From positions 1 to 64,000 of the forward strand of contig JALQPE010001702.1 in the NCBI GenBank assembly GCA_030407315.1: a DNA stretch of 64,000 nucleotides. The letters are read 5' to 3'. The position numbers were made by a program, and so were the translations under genes. How positions within the stretch are numbered: the stretch's first letter is position 1; each line of letters opens with the position of its first letter. Source of the stretch: Asparagopsis taxiformis (lineage: Eukaryota; Rhodophyta; Florideophyceae; Bonnemaisoniales; Bonnemaisoniaceae). This document shows positions 56,283 through 64,000 of the stretch, piece after piece. The notes beneath the pieces were generated by a model. The model worked only from the letters and a program-made list of their open reading frames with translations. It searched no databases and had not been told where the DNA came from.

Positions 56283-57440
56283 TTAGAACAATCGTCCGGC
56301 TAGAATGGACAACCAAGTCATTACTCCGATTTTGGAATTACTAATGAATGCCTTGTTACATTGTTCACTATCCGACAAATCAGTGTCGTAGACAAGGCGT
56401 CCGAGCTGCATGCACGACGCTGAAATCCCCATGAAGTACGGCAGCGAAAGCCCAGCCGAGAGACCAGCACCCGTTAAACACGCCAACTTTCCGGCCGTGA
56501 ACAAGGCCAATATATTGCGAGTGTTTCCTTCAAATCGCAAAGCGCTCGACCCGATGCCTATCGCACGATCATCGCGCAAATCCTGATGCGCGTATATCGT
56601 GTCGTACACCATCGTCCAACACCAGCCGGCGCCGTAGAGCCACAAGGCGGGTATTGCAAGCGAATCAGCAGCAGCCGCGTATCCCAAAAGCGCACCGGTA
56701 TTAAACGTCAGTCCCAGCACACTTTGCGGCTGGCCCATTCGCCTCTTGGCGAGCGGGTAGAAAAAGACTGGAATCACCGCAAGAGAGCCCACGAGAAACG
56801 CGGTACTATTCAGCTGTGTTAATATAACCAAACCTGCACTGAGCTGCGTTGCCAGAAAACCAAACGCCATCGGGACGGATATTTCACCTGCAGCAATTGG
56901 CCGTGAACGCGTTCGCTCTACTTTTCGATCAATGTCCACGTCCCAAATGTCGTTTATGGTGCAGCCTGCGCCGCGAAGCAGGACGGCACCGCTGTAGAAG
57001 AGCGTTGAAAGCAGGAGAAAATCGGGGACGGAATTGACCGCAATTGAAATTCCCCATGCGGCGGGCAGGAAAAGAAGATGTGAGCCGATGGGCTTATCGA
57101 GTCGCATGAGACGTCCATATCTAGTCGCGGCGACTCGAGTGTAAACATGGTCGAAATTTCGCTTGGTGGATATCAGCGTCGTTTGCCATTCAATTGCTTT
57201 TTGTTTGTGTTGCGGTGTGATCGATAGACGGGCAAGAAGTCGATCCCATACGGCGCTGGATGGTGGGGTGGTGTCGCGGGTGTGATCGCGTCGATTGTCC
57301 GGTGTGATGATGGAGGAAAGAGAGCGAGTGGGCGGCTGGAAGACAGTTGGGATGTGCTGTCGCGATGCGTTTTGATGCAAAATGACACGCCAGGTCGAGC
57401 GGAAAGCAGCTGTGGCGGAGCGGAGGTGATGGACTTGCAT
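56283..57440 (-). CDS. COQ2: COQ2 4-hydroxybenzoate polyprenyltransferase
   Basis: This gene encodes 385 residues from ATG 57438-57440. The frame is open for another 61 codons from a GTG but with unlikely composition. The first ~60 residues look like a mitochondrial leader. The UbiA core has RLDKPIGSHLLFLPAAWG, the first Asp motif INDIWDVDIDRKVERTRSRPIAAG and the second, YDTIYAHQDLRDDRAIGIGSSA, which bind Mg2+ and the prenyl diphosphate, plus about eight membrane helices. The enzyme attaches the polyprenyl tail in ubiquinone synthesis at the inner mitochondrial membrane. It lies 146 bp downstream of another probable mitochondrial gene on the same strand. Confidence 0.93.
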   Translation of the reverse strand: MQVHHLRSATAAFRSTWRVILHQNASRQHIPTVFQPPTRSLSSIITPDNRRDHTRDTTPPSSAVWDRLLARLSITPQHKQKAIEWQTTLISTKRNFDHVYTRVAATRYGRLMRLDKPIGSHLLFLPAAWGISIAVNSVPDFLLLSTLFYSGAVLLRGAGCTINDIWDVDIDRKVERTRSRPIAAGEISVPMAFGFLATQLSAGLVILTQLNSTAFLVGSLAVIPVFFYPLAKRRMGQPQSVLGLTFNTGALLGYAAAADSLAIPALWLYGAGWCWTMVYDTIYAHQDLRDDRAIGIGSSALRFEGNTRNILALFTAGKLACLTGAGLSAGLSLPYFMGISASCMQLGRLVYDTDLSDSEQCNKAFISNSKIGVMTWLSILAGRLF

Positions 57441-57586
57441 GGTTTGTCTGTTTGCGATGCGATCGCGTGGCGGATGGTGACGGATGAGATATTTGCGGTA
57501 TCGAAAATGAATTATGGCGAGCAAGCGATATTTGGCTGAATTTGTGATGTGGAAAGGTTGAAAACTTACGGGAGCGCCCGGTCGGT

Positions 57587-58399
57587 TTATTTCTTGTCGG
57601 TGCGAGTTACAAGATGATCGCACGCAGTGGGTGCTAACTCTGAGCTGAAATTCTCGACAGAAATCGCCATTCTGAGCAGGATAATCTTTCTGCCGAGCTC
57701 CTGTTCTACTTTGCGTCTAATGGCGTCGTTCTCCAAGCTATTTACAAAATCGACATATTCCTTCACAGTCGTCATTGCCTTTTCGGCGCTTCCTTCGGGC
57801 AATTCAGTGTTATCTGTTAATTGGGTAGGACACGGTCAGATACTCGTGCAGCCAATGATTTTGGATTTGTCAACGTGATACAAAACGTACTTCCTAATGA
57901 CCCGCCGTAACCCTCGTGATCTCTTGCAAGATCTTCGATGTAATTGGCAAATTGATCCACGATTAGCGCCGCTTCCTTTGCCTGATAGAGATCTTTCACT
58001 TTGTCGTACAACTCCTGCAGGGATGCAGTAACGCAGATGATGACAGCAAACGCGGTGAGATGGGGAGCACAAGTGATCGCAATGGGTTTTTGACAAACAG
58101 GGCACGTACTTTTCCGACTCCTTCGGTTGCAGACTCTGCCGAGTAATGTGGGCGATATGAATCAATCACAATCTCTGCATCATTGACCATTTTGAAATAT
58201 TGGTCGTTATCGACCCACTCGTCGTCCTGTGATGTGCGCGGGTGTTAGCGAACGACATACAATGATACAGCTTGCTCGTAGACATGCAACGTACCATAAT
58301 AGAGTCCCATGCTTTTTTAGCAGTCTCGTGCAGACTGGAAGAAGCCGACGCGAATGTTCGCTGATGCGGACGAGCGGCGAATGTCAAGCGACGGAGCAT
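57587..58399 (-). CDS. probable mitochondrial protein, unknown function, four exons
   Basis: Exons are 58295-58399, 58110-58226, 57891-58014 and 57587-57813, separated by introns of 68, 95 and 77 bp, all GT-AG. Together they give 190 residues. MLRRLTFAARPHQRTFASASSSL is an Arg/Ser/Ala-rich presequence with no acidic residue; the remainder is almost wholly charged helices (ELYDKVKDLYQAKEAALIVD, TVKEYVDFVNSLENDAIRRKVEQELGRKII). The joined frame has no stop and every boundary keeps phase. Helical, soluble and small, it could be a peripheral respiratory-chain or ATP synthase subunit; I cannot name it. It is the most intron-rich gene in the window. Confidence 0.8.
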
Positions 58400-58928
58400 T
58401 TTGGTGCGGCGCAATAGAGATGATGCACCGGGTCGATTGGAAGGTGTTCACAAGAGACAAGCGTGTTGTCAGCGAGAAAGTGAGTTCAAATGTGAAAATT
58501 TTTCGAAATTTGAAACTAATTGACGAGAGTACAGTTGTCCGGTGAGTATTCGTGATATTGACTGTGAACGTGAGGTATATACGTTTCAAAATGGACAACG
58601 TAAACACGTGGTATATATTGATTGCACAAAGATTGGCACATGTTTGAAAATTCAACCAATTAACCACGCCAAGCCAATGAAAAACAACGTATTTTCCGCA
58701 CACAAATTACGCAACACTTGACACACGCTTAACCGTCAGCCCCAAACAACAGTTCATTCCAGTTCGCAGCACGACGAGCATTGCAACAACCACAATTCAC
58801 ACAAATTGCATCGACACAACCCTATCGGCGCCAATCCATCTGCCAATTCCACCCGACGCGCGCGCGGCGACTTTCGACAGCGCGGCGAGTAACCCCGTCG
58901 CGCGCACGCGGCCACCGCCGCCGCCGCA
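58400..58928. promoter_or_regulatory. divergent spacer mitochondrial gene / MGDG synthase
   Basis: This 529-bp spacer is AT-rich in the middle and sharply C-rich for 100 bp before the MGDG synthase ATG. No TATA box is convincing. Confidence 0.3.
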
Positions 58929-60569
58929 ATGGGCGCAAACCAAAGCAGTGCATCCGAATCGGCGCATCGAAAACGCAGCGATGACGCCGAGGAGCTGTCC
59001 CAGCTCGTGCAGACGCGACAAAATCCGTCGAGTCCGTCTGGCGACATGGCGTCCGAGGACGTCTATCTATCAGGAGCGCATTCACCGCGCGCGGTGAATC
59101 GTTTCACAACGACTTCATCCACCGATATCTCGCCCAATTTGCCCCAATTGCCCTCCGCGTTGCACACAGACATGTCCTCCATCTCCGTCGCCAGCACCAT
59201 CTCCCCCGCCGCCTCCGCCGTCCCCATCGAGCCGGAGAAGCGCTTCCGCATCCTCGTGCTCATGTCCGAGACGGGCGGCGGCCATCGCGCAAGCGCACAG
59301 GCGCTCGAGGCCGCCTTTGACCAGTTGTATCCCGCGCAAACGGATATTACCACGGTGGATTTCTGGGTGGATGTCGCCGGCTTTCCGTTTCACAATTTTC
59401 CGCAGCAGTATTCGTACTGCGCTAAACGTCCGTTGCTTTGGAAATTTCTCTACCTCTGGGCTAAATTTCGTCCGACCCGCGCCCTTACCGAGCTCGCGTT
59501 TTCGCTCTTCTGCCACGCCAAGGTCAGACGCTACTTTGAGGCGCACCAAGTCGATCTCATCATTTCCGTCCATCCGCTCGTCAATACACTGTCGTTGTCG
59601 GTACTGGCGTACATGCGCGATCTGACCGGACGACCTACCCCGCCGTACGTCACGGTGGTGACCGACCTGGGTGGCGCGCATCCGACATGGTTTGATGCCA
59701 GAGCCGATTTGATCTACGTACCGAGCGAGCCGTTGCGACAACTGGCGCTGGAGAGCAGTGTGCGCGACGAAAATATTCGATTGTTTGGACTGCCGATTCG
59801 TCCGAGCTTTTGGACCGAGTCGCGTTCGCGGAAAGAGCTGCGCGGCGAGCTGGGCATGGCATTGAACATTCCGGCCGTGCTGCTGGTTGGCGGTGGAGAC
59901 GGTGTGGGCGGACTAGAAGCAATTGCGAGTGCTATTGCGACCAAGATTGCCGAGGAGGTTGGGGCGGCTGGTGGGCAAATTGTGGTGGTGTGTGGAAAGA
60001 ACAAGTCGCTGTTGAGGAAGATGCAGGCGAGGTCATGGCCGGTTCCGGTGATTCTGAAGGGGTTTGTGAATAACATGAATGAATGGATGTCTGCATGCGA
60101 TATCCTGTGCTCGAAAGCCGGGCCGGGGACGATTGCCGAGGCGTGGATTCGGGGACTGCCCATTGTGCTAACAGGATTTTTACCCGGGCAGGAGGAGGGG
60201 AATGTGAGGCTTGTGACGGAAAGCGGGTCGGGGGAGTATCACGCTTCGGCGGAAGATATTGCAACATGCGCGGCGAGATGGGTGGCGGATCCGGAATTGA
60301 GAGGGGCGGTTGCTGATCGAGCGCGGAGTCTGGGACGACCGAATAGTTCGCGTGAAATTGCAAGCGACATTTGGGCAATTGGTCAGGAGCGACTGCGGGA
60401 ACGAGAAGCGTTCCATCGACGAATGGCGTTGTCGCCGGTGCAGCACATTCCGAACGGGTACATTGCAATGATGCGATTCTACATCGGGAGTGCGGCACGC
60501 TCGGTGAATCGCGGATTTTGGAGCATGTTGGGATACGTGGACCCGGAGCGTGTGGGTCCAAGAGAATAG
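58929..60569 (+). CDS. MGD1: monogalactosyldiacylglycerol synthase (GT28)
   Basis: This gene encodes 546 residues. The catalytic region begins near 98 (RFRILVLMSETGGGHRASAQALEAAF, the GGGH loop of MGD synthases). FPQQYSYCAKRPLLWKFLY and VVTDLGGAHPTWFDARADLIYVPSE fit the diacylglycerol-binding N-domain, VLLVGGGDGVGGLEAIA begins the UDP-galactose domain, and SKAGPGTIAEAWIRGLPIVLTGFLPGQEEGN is the signature nucleotide-sugar motif. It transfers galactose from UDP-galactose to diacylglycerol, making the main lipid of plastid membranes. Unusually, the N-terminus is MGANQSSAS, a myristoylation-type signal, followed by a polar Ser/Thr-rich segment rather than a clear transit peptide. Confidence 0.94.
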   Translation: MGANQSSASESAHRKRSDDAEELSQLVQTRQNPSSPSGDMASEDVYLSGAHSPRAVNRFTTTSSTDISPNLPQLPSALHTDMSSISVASTISPAASAVPIEPEKRFRILVLMSETGGGHRASAQALEAAFDQLYPAQTDITTVDFWVDVAGFPFHNFPQQYSYCAKRPLLWKFLYLWAKFRPTRALTELAFSLFCHAKVRRYFEAHQVDLIISVHPLVNTLSLSVLAYMRDLTGRPTPPYVTVVTDLGGAHPTWFDARADLIYVPSEPLRQLALESSVRDENIRLFGLPIRPSFWTESRSRKELRGELGMALNIPAVLLVGGGDGVGGLEAIASAIATKIAEEVGAAGGQIVVVCGKNKSLLRKMQARSWPVPVILKGFVNNMNEWMSACDILCSKAGPGTIAEAWIRGLPIVLTGFLPGQEEGNVRLVTESGSGEYHASAEDIATCAARWVADPELRGAVADRARSLGRPNSSREIASDIWAIGQERLREREAFHRRMALSPVQHIPNGYIAMMRFYIGSAARSVNRGFWSMLGYVDPERVGPRE

Positions 60570-60807
60570 TGTACAAAGATTGATTTGGTTTTACAAGCGC
60601 TGTTTCTACTGCAACACGAAGTAAGCATACCATACTATGCGGCGACATTTGCGCTGAATAAGATACCATTCCGTGTGGTTTGGTGTTGCAACGCGACTAT
60701 GCGTACAGGAATATGAATCAACTAGAAAGGATGCACGCGTGAGACGGATACAACTACTGCAACGTTGCACCGTGAGTATTATAAAGCAAAAGTCGATACG
60801 AGCACTT
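60570..60807. other. intergenic spacer
   Basis: This short 3' spacer between MGDG synthase and the small-ORF cluster contains no feature I can support. Confidence 0.3.
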
Positions 60808-61107
60808 TCAAACAGCATTCCTCTTGTTGCGCCACCGGCGCGCCACACCGCCGTTGCATTTGACAGCGAGCGACGCGCTCAGCAGCGCGGCGCACAGCGC
60901 GCACGCAGCGGCGACGGTGACCACCTCCATGGGCATGCGACGCAGCTGGGGCATTTTCAAAGCGGGCATGCGCAGCGGCGCGCGCCAGGGCGCCCAGACA
61001 GCGCGCGGGCCGCGCACAACCGTCACACGCTTCGGGGCGACACTCGGGGCGCGATGCGGCGGACTGTAGTTGGCGGCGAGAGAAATCAACCTTGCGTTTG
61101 GATTCAT
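60808..61107 (-). CDS. small ORF with C-terminal membrane helix
   Basis: This ATG-started frame of 99 residues is very basic (Arg/Pro-rich) with one hydrophobic helix near 60-80 (EVVTVAAACALCAALLSASLA), then a basic tail. It is the first of three similar minus-strand ORFs. No family is recognised; it may be a chance ORF in GC-rich sequence. Confidence 0.35.
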   Translation of the reverse strand: MNPNARLISLAANYSPPHRAPSVAPKRVTVVRGPRAVWAPWRAPLRMPALKMPQLRRMPMEVVTVAAACALCAALLSASLAVKCNGGVARRWRNKRNAV

Positions 61108-61640
61108 CACTGGTCTACGGATGGGATGCAATTGGCGATACGTCGATGCGATGGCACTGACGTTGGCGGGCGGCACGCAGCGTTTGGATACCATGATTGA
61201 GCTTTATACGCGCATGAACACATCTCATCGCAACGCGATTGGCGCGTCAAATATCTGCCGCGTGTATCTCGCGACTCGTGCCGTGTCGCGCTGATTGGTA
61301 ATCAGCCCGCCATCAGGGCGCGTTCCCGTCCCTCCATTGGTCCGTTACTCGGGCCGCATTGCTGGCCAGGCGTGGTGGCGGTCGTGCTCGCGTCTGGATG
61401 CGCTTACAGATACGCTGCATTGGGTCGCTTTTCTCGCGTCATTTGCTGCGTGATGATGGGAAACAATGGGTTGCGTTGCGTCACTGGCGACTTGTTGATG
61501 GTAAAGTGGTTTGCATGCATGCGTCGCTTTCTTGATCCAAGGCATCGCGAGTAGAAGAACAAACTTTTACCGATAGGTTATACAACAACTGCTACAGAAT
61601 GGACAGATAACAATACAGCAAATAGAATCCATCAATGTTG
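61108..61640. other. spacer between small ORFs
   Basis: No feature is supported in these 530 bp apart from chance ORFs. Confidence 0.3.
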
Positions 61641-61895
61641 TCACGTCACCGACAAGTTGAAACTCTCAAAAGCAACAAGGCCATATTCAAAGGCGCCCCA
61701 ATTTCCGGCGCGCCGCTTCACATCGTCGGGTCGACGGGGCTGCGCGTCCTCCTCGGAGCGACGCTGCGCATCGGCCAGAACAAAGAGGCCTGCGAGCAAG
61801 CCGCGTACGGCGCGGAACGTCTGCGGGACGGGGGAGGGCAGCGGGAGTTTGAGACGGGCGACGGTTTGTGGGACGGTTGTATTGGCGGTATGCAT
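61641..61895 (-). CDS. small ORF, basic protein
   Basis: This is an ATG-started 84-residue frame (MHTANTTVPQTVARLKLPLP...). It has a moderately hydrophobic stretch near 28-42 (FRAVRGLLAGLFVLA). It lies between two comparable minus-strand ORFs. The motif LKLPLPS recalls ALKMPQL and AKLSLNG in the neighbours, but the similarity is weak. Coding status is uncertain. Confidence 0.3.
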   Translation of the reverse strand: MHTANTTVPQTVARLKLPLPSPVPQTFRAVRGLLAGLFVLADAQRRSEEDAQPRRPDDVKRRAGNWGAFEYGLVAFESFNLSVT

Positions 61896-62475
61896 GGTGC
61901 GATCGACGATACGACTGATGGTGAAGAAGCGGCGCGAGTGACGGACGGCTCGGGGTGCTGTTATAGACGCGTGGTGAAGACGCGAGTCATTGTGCAAGTT
62001 GATTGGTGAGTTTGGCGTATATATCGCGAATGAAAGTGCATTTCGATTCGTTGCATGCAGTTTGTGCGGTGCGTGTGGCGGTGAGTGGGATTTTTCAACA
62101 CCCGATTCAGAGGTGTTTAGCGGTTTTTTCAAGTTGATTTACTTGTGTGCAAATTGATGCTTTTTTTCGGGCCGTGTGCTGCGCAGATTGTGAATCTCCA
62201 CACGCTGCTCGTCATCTTCCACATGACATGCCGATCTCAATTGTGATGCCGCGTCGATTTCGTTGCAGACGCTCGTGGAATGCGCCACTTTGTCTATCTA
62301 CGCTTCATGTCGCAGTCGCATGACATGGACAAGTGTGTTCACAAATCAACGCAACACGCAATGCTTCCCGTTTTATTTCAAGAATTCACCATTCGTGTTT
62401 GGAAATTACATCATCGAAACAACAGTGCTACTACACCCCGCAGCGATCCAAACCGGCCATGATCACTGAAGCAGG
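61896..62475. other. spacer between small ORFs
   Basis: A TATATATC-like site lies near 62017-62025 on the plus strand, about 125 bp upstream of the previous minus-strand ORF. No gene is supported. Confidence 0.3.
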
Positions 62476-62718
62476 CTACACTAAGCGACGATTCAATACA
62501 CATCTCTTCTGCGGCTTGTCCAGCACCAGCTTGGCGAGACATGCCGACAGCACAAGCAGTCCGGCCAGAGCGACGGAGCTTGCGGCGGCGAGCACGGCCG
62601 GCTGTGAGGGCGTGCGAGCAAAGGTCGCGACGGGACGAATGCGGGCCGCGACGCGTGTCACGCCGTTGAGCGATAGTTTGGCGGCTTTGAATCGGACGTT
62701 TGGCGGTGGTGGTGACAT
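62476..62718 (-). CDS. small ORF with single membrane helix
   Basis: This is an ATG-started 80-residue frame. It is basic and Pro/Ala-rich with one clear membrane helix near 43-66 (AAASSVALAGLLVLSACLAKL), then a short positive tail. A tail-anchored-like topology would fit. It is the best of the three small ORFs. Confidence 0.4.
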   Translation of the reverse strand: MSPPPPNVRFKAAKLSLNGVTRVAARIRPVATFARTPSQPAVLAAASSVALAGLLVLSACLAKLVLDKPQKRCVLNRRLV

Positions 62719-63519
62719 GATGCTATGCGAAGACTCGGTAGGCTGTGATGTTTGTCATGCGTGTCGCCTTTTATGCGTATGGCAGCGGGAGATTGCGAAT
62801 TGGAATAGCAGATGGTGCCGTTTGCGGCGCCGTTTTGCGATGTTGTGCAGGGATGTGTGCGCAGTATCTCGCGTCTGCGCGCTGTTGTACGTGGCGATGG
62901 AGCGGTTGCTGCGTGGGCCGCGCGTATCGGGGGCGGACAAGTGGCGCGCGGGCGGGACGGCTTACCGTCGGTGATGGAAGCTGGTCAGCGGTTGTTACTG
63001 ATCGGTGCATTTTACAGTACAGATTGGATGCTTGGTACGGGTAGATGTAAGTTGCTGAGACCAATGATTGGTTTGCGGTGTGTTGTGGATGCATTGTTGT
63101 ACTGTACAGTACGGTATAATCAGGGAAAATCAGGCGATTTGTTATTGCGGCTCGAGTTTATCAAGGTAAGCAGGACAATCTCACGATGGCGGTGCGTATG
63201 GTGCATGGAGGCGAAAACGAGTGTCAGTGTACAGTACATACACTGGAGGTTTGTTCGAGAGGCGCGGAAGACGACCTGTTTGAGAAGTGCTCAAAATGTA
63301 ATTTGCATGATATTGATACATGATGAGCAGTGTAATGGCCATCAACTGTACAGTTATGTAACAAGAATGGATACTGCAATAGTGTCCATGCGATGGCCAC
63401 TACTCTTAATATACATATATATACAATAATAACCAAACTAGCACCATACACCTTCCCGCCGTCCAAACTCAATCCCACACCACCATCCGCCATCCTCCCC
63501 ACCCAACAGCGCACTTGAA
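62719..63519. other. intergenic, no supported gene
   Basis: This 800-bp spacer is upstream of the GT14 gene. It contains a TATATATATA tract near 63412-63423 (about 100 bp before the GT14 ATG) and a C-rich final segment. The overlapping ORFs look like shadows. Confidence 0.4.
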
Positions 63520-64000
63520 ATGGCGCTCGGCATATCCAATTCCCGTCACACCATCATCTCCAACAAATCCGCCCACACTCTCACCCGCACGATCCTCTTC
63601 GTCCTCAGCACGGTCCTGCTCACCGTCTATCTAGATCACAACTTCAACAGCGCCGCCATCCCTCTGTCGACGAGCAGCGTACATCTCGCCGCGATAACGC
63701 ACGCAACGATCCCCAAGCACGTGACGACGTCCAGCGCCCATTCCGATGCCAACATCGCCTACTTTCTCCAGCTCACCAACACCACCGCCTTCCATCTGCC
63801 GCGACTCATCGCGCGTCTGCACCATCCGCACAACGTGTTCGCCGTCCATTTCGACACCAAGGTCTCGCAGAATGACATCTCCAGTATCATCGCCGACGCC
63901 CATCGACGCACCCCCGCCGCCATGCACAACCTCTACGTCATCCCCTCCCACATCGTCTCCTACGCCGGCTACAGCATGGTCATCAACACCCTCACCGGCA
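63520..64000 (+). CDS. GT14 glycosyltransferase (core-2/I-branching or xylosyltransferase-like), 5' part
   Basis: The frame is open from ATG 63520 to the window end (160 residues, incomplete). It has the layout of a Golgi type II membrane protein: a short cytosolic part, a signal anchor near 28-43 (ILFVLSTVLLTVYLDH), a stem, then a GT14 domain. IAYFLQLTNTTAFHLPRLIARLHHPHNVFAVHFDTK matches the core-2/I-branching motif with its HPxN and H-D pair, and VIPSHIVSYAGYSMVINTL matches the following SxxYxGxS segment. Its role would be building branched glycans or wall polysaccharides; the acceptor cannot be told from this part. Confidence 0.85.
   Translation, partial: MALGISNSRHTIISNKSAHTLTRTILFVLSTVLLTVYLDHNFNSAAIPLSTSSVHLAAITHATIPKHVTTSSAHSDANIAYFLQLTNTTAFHLPRLIARLHHPHNVFAVHFDTKVSQNDISSIIADAHRRTPAAMHNLYVIPSHIVSYAGYSMVINTLTG

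Noticed and set aside
57441..57623. N-terminal extension of COQ2 from a GTG
   Set aside because: The ATG at 57440 gives a normal mitochondrial leader; the extension is not needed and begins at GTG.
59932..60669. 245-codon minus-strand ORF opposite MGDG synthase
   Set aside because: It is a shadow of the conserved catalytic region on the plus strand.
62812..63429. 205-codon plus-strand ORF upstream of the GT14 gene
   Set aside because: It begins at a non-ATG codon, has mixed composition without domain, and overlaps promoter-like AT tracts.
1..64000. CRISPR arrays, operons, bacterial promoters or phage genes
   Set aside because: None is present; spliceosomal introns, eukaryotic gene families and single-gene transcription units show the window is eukaryotic nuclear DNA.

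Overview
This window looks like gene-dense nuclear DNA of a photosynthetic eukaryote, most likely a red alga (possibly a florideophyte). The grounds are a monogalactosyldiacylglycerol (MGDG) synthase, a candidate plastid-targeted protein with a red-lineage style Phe motif, cytosolic and mitochondrial housekeeping genes, mostly single-exon genes, and short GT-AG introns (about 68-106 bp) in the few split genes. The species assignment is inference; no organelle or rRNA marker is present. About 30 genes can be recognised.

Layout. 1-6350 is repeat-rich. On the minus strand there is the 5' part of an LTR retrotransposon (LTR 2518-3185, decayed gag-like frames at 1-2066). It abuts, and seems to truncate, a Myb/SANT-like coiled-coil gene (3186-5243) that is also split by a solo LTR of the same family (4029-4689) with a perfect 5-bp target duplication CATAC. 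A GC-rich unassigned block follows at about 5450-6350, then a long gene-free stretch. From 8290 genes are packed tightly: RBM42-like RNA-binding protein, PcrA/UvrD-type helicase, AAMP-like WD40 protein, organellar uS9, GCN5 acetyltransferase, Pelota, a protein with three basic motifs, a LHY/CCA1/REVEILLE-type MYB, TTC4, alpha-tubulin, TRAPPC13, a membrane protein, eS26, Pumilio, BRX1, an NDRG-like protein, a PLP aminotransferase, a plastid protein, MON1, a DUF2470-like membrane protein and a RING-CH ubiquitin ligase.

46771-52512 is a single-exon 1913-residue gene and the most striking object here: an NLR-like STAND protein with a probable N-myristoylation signal, an NB-ARC ATPase, two WD40 blocks joined by a Pro-rich linker, a TIR domain with the candidate catalytic Glu, and an uncharacterised C-terminal extension of about 350 residues. 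After it come NDUFAF4, CDT2, an ABM-like protein, COQ2, a four-exon mitochondrial protein of unknown function, MGDG synthase, a cluster of tiny ORFs, and the 5' end of a GT14 glycosyltransferase that runs off the window.

Organisation. Convergent pairs are extremely close: the GCN5 and Pelota stop codons abut, and AAMP/uS9, COQ2/ABM-like, RBM42/helicase and BRX1/NDRG are 6-43 bp apart. Divergent pairs share promoters of about 200-530 bp. Many genes show a coding strand that is C-rich at the 5' end and G-rich further in.
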